Shown here piece by piece: positions 9,239 through 16,580 of a stretch of DNA of 64,000 nt. Source of the DNA: UBA1429 sp964482225 (GTDB lineage Bacteria; Chloroflexota; Anaerolineae; UBA1429); the NCBI GenBank assembly GCA_964482225.1, contig CAYZWT010000011.1, forward strand, positions 1 to 64,000, read 5' to 3'. Positions within the stretch are counted from its first letter, which is position 1, and every line of letters begins with the position of its first letter. Below the pieces are notes generated by a model. That model searched no databases. It saw only the letters and a program-made list of their open reading frames with translations, and was not told the origin of the DNA. The position numbers and the translations under genes were made by a program.

Positions 9239-9274
9239 GCCGGAGGGGCACGCTTGATCGTCTGCCCCTCCGGC
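9239..9274 (+). terminator. Perfect 12-bp hairpin between cas6e and cas1
   Basis: GCCGGAGGGGCA (9239-9250) pairs exactly with TGCCCCTCCGGC (9263-9274) across a 12-base loop. It fills the gap between the cas6e stop and the cas1 ribosome-binding site (GGGAGGTG). No T-run follows, so it is not a classical intrinsic terminator. It could partly attenuate transcription into the adaptation genes or protect the upstream effector mRNA. Confidence 0.5.
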
Positions 9275-9288
9275 GCGGGAGGTGATCC

Positions 9289-10206
9289 ATGCCCAAGGAC
9301 TTGCACGAGCTGCCCAAGCTGCGCGACGGCTTGAGCTATCTATATGTGGAGCGGGCGCGCATCCTGCAGGATGCCCAATCCATCGCTTTGTGGGACAAGG
9401 AGGGGCGCACGCCGGTTCCCGCCGCGGCCCTGGGTGTACTGATGCTGGGCCCCGGTTGCTCTATCAGCCATGCCGCTGTGCGCGCCTTGGTGGAGAATGG
9501 CTGCAGCATCGTCTGGCTGGGAGAGCACGGCGTGCGCTGCTATGCCCAGGGCACCGGCGAGACGCGCTCGGCGCGCCACATCCTGCACCAGGCCCAGTTG
9601 CTCTGCAACGAGGCCACCCGCATGCAGGTGGTTTGGCGCATGTACGAGTATCGCTTTGGGTATCAGCTCGACGATGATCTGACCCTGAACCAGATCCGAG
9701 GCATGGAAGGCGCGCGCATGCGCGACACCTATGCCGAGGAGGCCAAGCGCACGGGCGTCAACTGGCAGGGACGCAACTATGACGCCTCCAACTGGAACCG
9801 TGGCGACCCACTGAACCGGGCTCTCTCCTCGGCCAATGCCTGCCTGAACGGGGTATGCCACGCGGCCATCGTCTCGGGGGGCTATTCGCCCGCGATGGGC
9901 TTTGTCCACACGGGTCGACAGCTCTCCTTCGTCTATGACATTGCCGATCTCTACAAGGCCGAGATCACGATTCCGCTGGCCTTTGAGACGGTGGCCGAAT
10001 CTGAGGAAAAGGTCGAGACCCGGGTTCGGCTGCTCTGTCGCGATCACTTTCGCAAGCACCGGCTGTTGCAGCGGCTGCTGCCGGACATTGACGCCCTGCT
10101 GGATATCCCTACGGAGGGGGATGTTTCGGCTGAGGACAGCGACCCGACGGGCGAGTTCGGGGTGCATCTATGGCGCAAGTTGTGGGAGGAGGTCAAACGC
10201 AAGTAG
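9289..10206 (+). CDS. cas1: CRISPR integrase Cas1 (type I-E)
   Basis: This 305-residue protein is the same length as E. coli Cas1. It begins LHELPKLRDGLSYLYVERARI, the I-E-specific opening. The metal ligands can be seen: Glu in RGMEGARMRD, His in GFVHTGRQ and Asp residues in VYDIADLYK. With Cas2 it integrates new spacers at the leader end of the array. The ATG at 9289 follows GGGAGGTGATCC. The cas2 gene starts two bases after its stop. Confidence 0.96.
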   Translation: MPKDLHELPKLRDGLSYLYVERARILQDAQSIALWDKEGRTPVPAAALGVLMLGPGCSISHAAVRALVENGCSIVWLGEHGVRCYAQGTGETRSARHILHQAQLLCNEATRMQVVWRMYEYRFGYQLDDDLTLNQIRGMEGARMRDTYAEEAKRTGVNWQGRNYDASNWNRGDPLNRALSSANACLNGVCHAAIVSGGYSPAMGFVHTGRQLSFVYDIADLYKAEITIPLAFETVAESEEKVETRVRLLCRDHFRKHRLLQRLLPDIDALLDIPTEGDVSAEDSDPTGEFGVHLWRKLWEEVKRK

Positions 10207-10207
10207 A

Positions 10208-10495
10208 ATGTTGGTGATGATTCTCAAACGGGTGACGCCAAGTCTGCGAGGCGAGCTAAGCCGCTGGCTGTTGGAGCCGCAGGCAGGCGTGTTTGTGGGC
10301 GACGTGTCGGCCCTGGTGCGTGACAAACTGTGGGAAAAGTGCGCAGGTCGCCTGAAAGGCGGCGGCGTGTTGCAGATCTGGTCTACGAACAACGAGCAGG
10401 GGTTGGCCATGCGCGCCGAGGGCAACCTGAATCGGGAGATCGTGGATCACGACGGGCTATTGCTTGTGCGCGTCCCTCGCGGCAGAGGTGAATAG
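10208..10495 (+). CDS. cas2: CRISPR adaptation protein Cas2 (type I-E)
   Basis: This 95-residue protein begins MLVMILKRVTPSLRGELSRW and contains GVFVGDVSALVRDKLWEK and QIWSTNNEQG, all typical of the I-E (CT1978) Cas2 group. Two Cas2 copies bridge two Cas1 dimers in the spacer integrase. The start ATG lies two bases after the cas1 stop. A longer frame that begins inside cas1 is ignored because it overlaps cas1 extensively and lacks a ribosome-binding site. Confidence 0.95.
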   Translation: MLVMILKRVTPSLRGELSRWLLEPQAGVFVGDVSALVRDKLWEKCAGRLKGGGVLQIWSTNNEQGLAMRAEGNLNREIVDHDGLLLVRVPRGRGE

Positions 10496-10555
10496 GGGCT
10501 GACTGCAGGATTGTGAGATGGCGCGCGACTCCCTTTGCAGGATCCAATGCGAAGG
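10496..10555 (+). promoter_or_regulatory. Presumed CRISPR leader
   Basis: These 60 bases separate the cas2 stop from the first repeat. The cas-proximal repeats are uniform and the far-end repeats are degenerate, so this side is taken as the leader. It is short, and its promoter may lie inside cas2. I see no convincing -10/-35 pair within it. Confidence 0.5.
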
Positions 10556-13500
10556 GTCTTCCCCACACGCGTGGGGGTGAACCGGATCATGGCCATGGAT
10601 AACGATACAACCGCCAGTCTTCCCCACACGCGTGGGGGTGAACCGCCATGAACAACTCGCGGGCGGCCAGCAGGCGCGTCTTCCCCACACGCGTGGGGGT
10701 GAACCGGGCGCCGGATGCTTGCCCTAGCGGGCATCATCGTCTTCCCCACACGCGTGGGGGTGAACCGCCTGTATCAGGGCGTCCGTGTGCTCCAGGGCCG
10801 TCTTCCCCACACGCGTGGGGGTGAACCGCTGGTTGCCAACAACCAGTCCGTCTCGCTGTCGTCTTCCCCACACGCGTGGGGGTGAACCTTCGCGCCCGCC
10901 GATAGGCCGATAGGAGGAGACGTCTTCCCCACACGCGTGGGGGTGAACCTTGACGTTGACGACCGGATGCGTGGGCTCCCCAGTCTTCCCCACACGCGTG
11001 GGGGTGAACCAGCGGCGAACTATGCTGCCTCGTTTGATTTCAGGTCTTCCCCACACGCGTGGGGGTGAACCACACAGCCAACGACGATGTCACGACCTTC
11101 GGGTGTCTTCCCCACACGCGTGGGGGTGAACCTCAAGAGCGGCGATACCAGCGGGCCGTGCCGGTGTCTTCCCCACACGCGTGGGGGTGAACCGTGTTCC
11201 GCACAGACCAGGATCGAGGCACGCAGGTCTTCCCCACACGCGTGGGGGTGAACCGGTCCTCTCTGACCGTCGTCACGGAAACCCGCAGTCTTCCCCACAC
11301 GCGTGGGGGTGAACCTACGTCAACGCTCAGGCGCAGCAGTACCTGGCGGTCTTCCCCACACGCGTGGGGGTGAACCGCCGCCATGACGTGATGGCAACGA
11401 ACGGCCAGCGTCTTCCCCACACGCGTGGGGGTGAACCCCAAAGATAGTTGCCGCCGCCGCCAGCGGCCACGTCTTCCCCACACGCGTGGGGGTGAACCGT
11501 CGACATCCTGGCCCGCACGGGCGCGCTGGATGTCTTCCCCACACGCGTGGGGGTGAACCGGACCTGCTGGCTCGCTCATCGGCATCATCCTTCGTCTTCC
11601 CCACACGCGTGGGGGTGAACCGAGGTAACTCTGCCCGCCCGGAGGGGGATTGGGGTCTTCCCCACACGCGTGGGGGTGAACCGAGGTAACTCTGCCCGCC
11701 CGGAGGGGGATTGGGGTCTTCCCCACACGCGTGGGGGTGAACCGCCTATGACGAACTCCGGGGCCGCATGGCGCTGGTCTTCCCCACACGCGTGGGGGTG
11801 AACCGAGCACGGACCGCGCCTGGTAGCGTTCTTCCGCGTCTTCCCCACACGCGTGGGGGTGAACCGTACATCGAGGCGTATCCGCTGCTGGATGAGCGGT
11901 CTTCCCCACACGCGTGGGGGTGAACCGTTGCACTTTTGGCGCGTGATTGCGCTCTCTGAGTCTTCCCCACACGCGTGGGGGTGAACCTGTCCGTGCCTGG
12001 CCCGCCGATAAACGTGCTGCGTCTTCCCCACACGCGTGGGGGTGAACCTACGTCAACGCTCAGGCGCAGCAGTACCTGGCGGTCTTCCCCACACGCGTGG
12101 GGGTGAACCGCCGCCATGACGTGATGGCAACGAACGGCCAGCGTCTTCCCCACACGCGTGGGGGTGAACCGCCGCAGAGATAGCCGTGATGGACAACCAT
12201 CCAGTCTTCCCCACACGCGTGGGGGTGAACCGTACAACAGCGCTGCGCTTATCGAGACGATTGAGTCTTCCCCACACGCGTGGGGGTGAACCGGATTGAA
12301 CCGAGTAGAGTTGCCGACCTTCGCGGTCTTCCCCACACGCGTGGGGGTGAACCCAGCACCTTGCCGCCAATGTCGGCCAGGTCGTATAGTCTTCCCCACA
12401 CGCGTGGGGGTGAACCGCACCCGGCGCGCCTCTGTCCCCCGAACGAACCGTCTTCCCCACACGCGTGGGGGTGAACCAGGATGCGCGAGAGAGCGTACAG
12501 GTCGCCCTCTGTCTTCCCCACACGCGTGGGGGTGAACCATATGGCCCTGCCCAACGGCATTATGCCACAATGTCTTCCCCACACGCGTGGGGGTGAACCG
12601 TCCCCACCTTGACGCCCCGGCGGGCCAGCTCTGTCTTCCCCACACGCGTGGGGGTGAACCGGCCCCTGGCGCAACCGCATTGTCGGCCACGGCGTCTTCC
12701 CCACACGCGTGGGGGTGAACCGCAAAAGAAGCCGCAGATAACAGGGCATCCCGCGTCTTCCCCACACGCGTGGGGGTGAACCGGCAGTCCCAAGCGGCAG
12801 GCGCATGGTACAAAGGTCTTCCCCACACGCGTGGGGGTGAACCGCATGATAGGCCCCCGCCTGCTGGGCCTGTACAGTCTTCCCCACACGCGTGGGGGTG
12901 AACCGCCGTGGTTGCCAGTGTCACCTGGACAGCCGTCGTCTTCCCCACACGCGTGGGGGTGAACCGAGTGGCAAGGCAGAGGCATAGCATGGCATTGCGT
13001 CTTCCCCACACGCGTGGGGGTGAACCGTGCTTGTGCAGAATCTTTTCCAATCCCATTGCGTCTTCCCCACACGCGTGGGGGTGAACCGAAGCCGTGCGCT
13101 ACCCCTGAACACGCCTGGGCGTCTTCCCCACACGCGTGGGGGTGAACCGCCGATAAAATCGTGGGGCCGACCCTGAAACTTGTCTTCCCCACACGCGTGG
13201 GGGTGAACCGCCGTCCGGCCCCAGGTCTCTGCTCGTATCTGCGTCTTCCCCACACGCGTGGGGGTGAACCGGCCAGATCAAGCAGTGCCCGCTGGCGACT
13301 GGCGTCTTCCCCACACGCGTGGGGGTGAACCGAAAAGCTAGACTGGCCTTCTACGACCAGTCTAGTCTTCCCCACACGCGTGGGGGTGAACCGTCGTGCC
13401 GCTCAGTATTTGGAGCGAGCAGCGTGTCTTCCCCACACGCGTGGGGGTGAACCACCCACTGGCGGCCCACAAGGACCCGCGCCACCGTCTTCCCCACACG

Positions 13501-14173
13501 CGTGGGGGTGAACCGTACGACGGCGGCCAAGCCGGTGCGGTCGTCCTCGTCTTCCCCACACGCGTGGGGGTGAACCGTACGACGGCGGCCAAGCCGGTGC
13601 GGTCGTCCTCGTCTTCCCCACACGCGTGGGGGTGAACCGCCGTATCGTTGCCAGCATACTGCCCGGCAACGGTCTTCCCCACACGCGTGGGGGTGAACCG
13701 CCGGTGCTGGCTGATTTTTGAGGATGGCGAGGGTCTTCCCCACACGCGTGGGGGTGAACCGAAATAATCGGTGCTCTAATCACAGCAATCCTGGTCTTCC
13801 CCACACGCGTGGGGGTGAACCTTCAGACGCTCCCGCGTCAGCACCTCCGGGACGGTCTTCCCCACACGCGTGGGGGTGAACCCGGGGCTGCAAGTCACAA
13901 CTAGGCGGCATCGCCGTCTTCCCCACACGCGTGGGGGTGAACCGCCAGGCCACCGGCGCCGGCATGGACAGCCTGAGTCTTCCCCACACGCGTGGGGTGA
14001 ACCGCCTGAAAAGCTCGTGGGAGGCGGCTCACGGTGTCTTCCCCACACGCGTGGGGGTGAACGGCGCGGGTCGCTGCGCGCCCCGACGCTGGGCAGTTTC
14101 GGCTATGCCGAAACTGCAGAGAGCAAGCTCGCAGAGCTTGCGACCTCTTCCCCACACGCGTGGGGGTGAACGG
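10556..14173 (+). CRISPR. Type I-E CRISPR array, 59 repeats and 58 spacers
   Basis: The 29-base repeat starts GTCTTCCCCACACG and ends GGGGGTGAACCG, with an internal palindrome around CACGCGTG suited to Cas6e. Units recur every 61 bases (spacers mostly 32, some 33-34). First repeat is at 10556 and second at 10617. The last three are degenerate: 13977 lacks one G in the G-run, 14036 ends AACGG, and 14145 starts CTCTT and ends AACGG. The last spacer (14065-14144) is 80 bases long. Four spacers are second copies: 11684-11715 repeats 11623-11654, 12050-12081 and 12111-12142 repeat 11317-11348 and 11378-11409, and 13578-13610 repeats 13516-13548. That leaves 54 distinct spacers. Repeat orientation matches the canonical crRNA strand, so transcription runs rightwards from the cas2 side. 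Confidence 0.97.
14093..14141. repeat. Two tri-loop hairpins inside the last CRISPR spacer
   Basis: GCAGTTTCGGC (14093-14103) and its exact reverse complement (14107-14117) form an 11-bp stem with a TAT loop. GCAAGCTC (14123-14130) and GAGCTTGC (14134-14141) form an 8-bp stem with a GCA loop. Together they account for the 48 extra bases of the 80-base spacer. The three-base loops resemble the other REP-like palindromes of this window, so this may be a REP-type insertion at the trailing end. Confidence 0.7.
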
Positions 14174-14284
14174 CTGACGGACAATCGCCACTGGTGGTTG
14201 AAGACGTCGCCGTCCCGCGCATAGGGCTCAATCCGAGATGCCCAATGCCAGACTCTGGCTGCACCTCTACGAAACAACAGATGC

Positions 14285-14758
14285 CTAACCCCTGTGGCAT
14301 CCTTGCGGGGCATCTGGCGCGGTCACGGCGTGCACCCAGTCAAGGCCCTGGGCGTGGGCCCGCTGGGCGAGGCGACGGTCAGCGGTGTAAAAGCGGGCGC
14401 CCAGGCGCGCCGCCAGCGCCAGATACTGGGCGTCGTAGGCGGCAGTCTGCCCGATCTGTTCCGCCAAGCGCAGGGCCTCGCGGTGCAGATCCGGGTCTGG
14501 GCCTATCCGCTCGACGCCCAGGCGCCACAGGCGCTCTAGTGAGGCCACGGCTTCTTCCGATGAGAGCATCCCCAGGGCCACTGCCTTGCGCATCGCCGAC
14601 GTCAGCTCGTATTCCCACAGCACGGGGGCATAGAGTCGCACCCGGTCGCGCTTCCAGCCCTCCACCAGGGTCGCTGCCTGCTCCGAGTAGGGCAACGCCA
14701 GGGCCAAGGCCACCGCCAGGTTGGCATCCACGACAACGGCGTCTAGGGACTCTGCCAT
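14285..14758 (-). CDS. PIN-domain ribonuclease toxin (VapC-like)
   Basis: This 157-residue PIN protein has the four acidic active-site residues: Asp in VVVDANLAVA, Glu in LWEYELTSA, Asp in AYDAQYLALA and Asp in FYTADRRLA. VapC toxins cleave RNA, often tRNA, when released from the antitoxin. It overlaps the upstream antitoxin gene by 16 bases, the usual VapBC arrangement with antitoxin first. The position just beyond the CRISPR array fits a defence block. Confidence 0.88.
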   Translation of the reverse strand: MAESLDAVVVDANLAVALALALPYSEQAATLVEGWKRDRVRLYAPVLWEYELTSAMRKAVALGMLSSEEAVASLERLWRLGVERIGPDPDLHREALRLAEQIGQTAAYDAQYLALAARLGARFYTADRRLAQRAHAQGLDWVHAVTAPDAPQGCHRG

Positions 14759-15057
14759 ATGCCGTCCCGATCTTGCTCGTGCTCATCCCGAGTCTCGGCC
14801 ACCAGATCGCCCTGATAGACGCCAAAGCGCTCACGCATCGCCTCGCGCGTATGGCGCAGCCCCTCTAGTGCCTCTAGCTCTTGTCGCAGAGCCTCATCGG
14901 TGTGCCCCTCGATCTCGTCCAGCCCGGCGTCTAGGGCCCGGCGGGCGACATCGGACAGGGAGCGCCCCTCGCGCTCCGCCAGGCGCCCAAGGCGACGCCG
15001 CTGGGCCTGGGTCAGCAACAACTGGGCCCGCACCATGGGAGCATTCTCTTTGGTCAT
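14743..15057 (-). CDS. Ribbon-helix-helix antitoxin (VapB-like)
   Basis: This protein has 104 residues. Residues about 9-45 (VRAQLLLTQAQRRRLGRLA, then GRSLSDVARRALDAGLDE) form a ribbon-helix-helix DNA-binding fold. The acidic C-terminal tail would bind and neutralise the PIN toxin encoded next. The ATG at 15057 follows TCGGAGGTG. An inverted repeat lies inside its promoter, as expected for an autoregulated toxin-antitoxin operon. Confidence 0.85.
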   Translation of the reverse strand: MTKENAPMVRAQLLLTQAQRRRLGRLAEREGRSLSDVARRALDAGLDEIEGHTDEALRQELEALEGLRHTREAMRERFGVYQGDLVAETRDEHEQDRDGIWQSP

Positions 15058-15074
15058 GTTACACCTCCGAGTTC

Positions 15075-15102
15075 AGTATACACACGTATGTGTAAAGGGC
15101 AA
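15075..15102 (-). promoter_or_regulatory. vapBC promoter with overlapping inverted-repeat operator
   Basis: On the minus strand, TTGCCC (15097-15102), a 16-base spacer and TATACT (15075-15080) form a promoter just upstream of the antitoxin. The spacer region holds the inverted repeat TACACA-CGTA-TGTGTA (15079-15094), a likely binding site for the RHH antitoxin, which would block polymerase. Confidence 0.6.
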
Positions 15103-15221
15103 CTGGGCGATGCCTCCCACGAGCGAGACCTTGCGGCCCGTCCTTGGCGACCGGCGCGTGGGATGGGCGGTTCGCAGCAACCACAGGGATGGCGGTGAGC
15201 CGCAAGCACCCGACACAGCCC

Positions 15222-15548
15222 CTACCAGTCCCCGCCATCCTCCTCCTCCCAGAGCATCTGGTTGGCAATGTCCTCCACGTCCTGCATGCTCAGGTTGTCA
15301 TCGCCTCCGCGGATCATCTCAATGTCCGCGTCGGTCAGCCAGCTCGACTCGTCGGCCTCCCGCTCCGTGTCCGTCGCGTCGTATGCCGCCCGCCGTCCGT
15401 CCGCACGCGGATGCCAGTTCGGCAGTGGATCCTGCCACTCGCGGGGCTTGCGCCACCACGATCGGACGGCGCGCACGATGAGCCAGAGTATCACGACAGG
15501 CGCCAGACAAAAGGTGAGCCCAAAACAAAAGCCTTCGCCGCCGTTCAT
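15222..15548 (-). CDS. Small single-pass membrane protein, unknown
   Basis: This 108-residue protein has one N-terminal membrane helix (residues about 7-30, FCFGLTFCLAPVVILWLIVRAV). A positively charged Trp-rich stretch (RSWWRKPREW) and a long acidic tail (DADIEMIRGGDDNL, EDIANQMLWEEEDGGDW) follow. The ATG at 15548 has a GGAGG site eight bases upstream, which supports it as a real gene. I do not recognise the family. The acidic soluble tail probably faces the cytoplasm. It is not obviously part of the VapBC operon, because that operon has its own promoter downstream. Confidence 0.6.
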   Translation of the reverse strand: MNGGEGFCFGLTFCLAPVVILWLIVRAVRSWWRKPREWQDPLPNWHPRADGRRAAYDATDTEREADESSWLTDADIEMIRGGDDNLSMQDVEDIANQMLWEEEDGGDW

Positions 15549-16112
15549 GCTCGAGCCTCCTTTCTGGCCTTTCGTGCCTTGATTGACCGTGCCTGTCGCC
15601 GAAAACCCTGTGTGGCTACCGCTGCCTGGCCACGCATGCTGGCCGAGGCAATGCGCCTTGGCATTCAGTCCTTTCGGACCGGTATCAACAGACGCGAGAG
15701 ATGGGACGGGAACGAGCCAGAGCTGTAATGGTTCAGCGTCAAATGGAGAATCGCCCCCTCACACAAAGCGACAACCAGCATGGGCCGGCGCACTTGGAGC
15801 TGCGGCTGGCACCGGCGCCGTATGCTGGTTCACCCTCTTCCTGGATGCCGCAGCAAGCTGCCTGGTATCGCTTGCTGTTGACGCCCCGATATTCGTCCAG
15901 TATCATCCGCTGGAAGGCCTCGTGGCAAGACCCTGTGGATCTGCGCTGTGGTCCGCCGCCCCGGTGTGGCCGTGTCTGTATTGCACGCCCAGCGGCGCAT
16001 GCCAAGGGACCACCGGTGCCGGGTGTTTGTAGCGAACGACTGGACCGCCGTCGTCCCGCCTGCGGTTGTGGCGACTGCCTCTAGATCTGGGAGTTGCTGC
16101 TATGAGAGTCGC
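15549..16112. other. Intergenic stretch holding a 61-bp dispersed repeat
   Basis: No convincing gene is seen in these 564 bases, and short frames on both strands lack ribosome-binding sites and domains. The stretch contains the first copy of a 61-bp repeat (15722-15782). Codons in the repeat frame (VQRQMENRPLTQSDNQ) match the second copy, so it may be the remnant of a coding sequence. The promoter of the CHAT cluster probably lies here, but I could not pick one out. Confidence 0.5.
15722..15782 (+). repeat. 61-bp repeat, left copy
   Basis: This matches the reverse complement of 21697-21757 with 56 of 61 identical bases and no gaps. It starts GCTGTAATGGTTCAGCG and ends CGACAACCAGCATG. The two copies face each other and enclose the CHAT cluster. 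Confidence 0.85.
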
Positions 16113-16547
16113 GTGGTCCGTGCCCTCCTGCTCCTCTGCCTGTTCTCCCCGACGTTTGTCGCGCACATGGCCCCCGCCCTCTTGCGGCCCGAGCGCGCCT
16201 CGTACTATGGCGGCCGGCCCTTTGTCGAGGGCTTGTGTTGGGTGCAGGACAAGCTGGCCCACTCGCTGGGGCTGCGGCGCATCTGGCGCGAGGCCAGCCC
16301 CCGCTGGGACGCCTACTCGGAGGGCTACCAACTGATGTGCTGGCTCGAAAACGAGGGCGGCAGCTTTGCCGTGGTGGATTTAGCCCGCAGCGCCCAGGCC
16401 CGGGTGGCTGGCGAGCAGCTGGACGAGGCGGCCCTGCTGGAGCGCAGCGGCCTGCTGAACGACGTGCGGACCAAGGATGCCCGCTTTGGAGACCAGCCCC
16501 CGCCGGAGGACGTGCTCCGGCCCGAGGCGGAGGGTGCGCCACACTAG
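16113..16547 (+). CDS. Small exported or membrane-anchored protein upstream of the CHAT gene
   Basis: From GTG at 16113 this gives 144 residues. The first 24 (VVRALLLLCLFSPTFVAHMA) look like a signal peptide or signal anchor. The remainder is soluble (SYYGGRPFVEGLCWVQDKLAHSLGL, acidic end DVLRPEAEGAPH) and unlike any family I know. The start is not certain, as the frame is open further upstream, but the hydrophobic N terminus argues for this GTG. It ends 33 bases before the TPR-CHAT gene on the same strand, so it may be the first gene of that operon, possibly as a membrane-side partner. That role is inference. Confidence 0.55.
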   Translation: MVRALLLLCLFSPTFVAHMAPALLRPERASYYGGRPFVEGLCWVQDKLAHSLGLRRIWREASPRWDAYSEGYQLMCWLENEGGSFAVVDLARSAQARVAGEQLDEAALLERSGLLNDVRTKDARFGDQPPPEDVLRPEAEGAPH

Positions 16548-16580
16548 GCGCCGAGATAGCGCCACAGAGGGAGGGAAGCG

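Noticed and set aside
11746..13056. Long minus-strand frames with repeated HPHACGED and PTRVGKT-like peptides
   Set aside because: These are translations of the CRISPR repeats, not proteins.
14278..14318. A terminator hairpin downstream of the VapC-like gene (AGATGCC with GGCATCT)
   Set aside because: The stem has a loop of more than 20 bases and no T-run, so it is too weak to list as a terminator.
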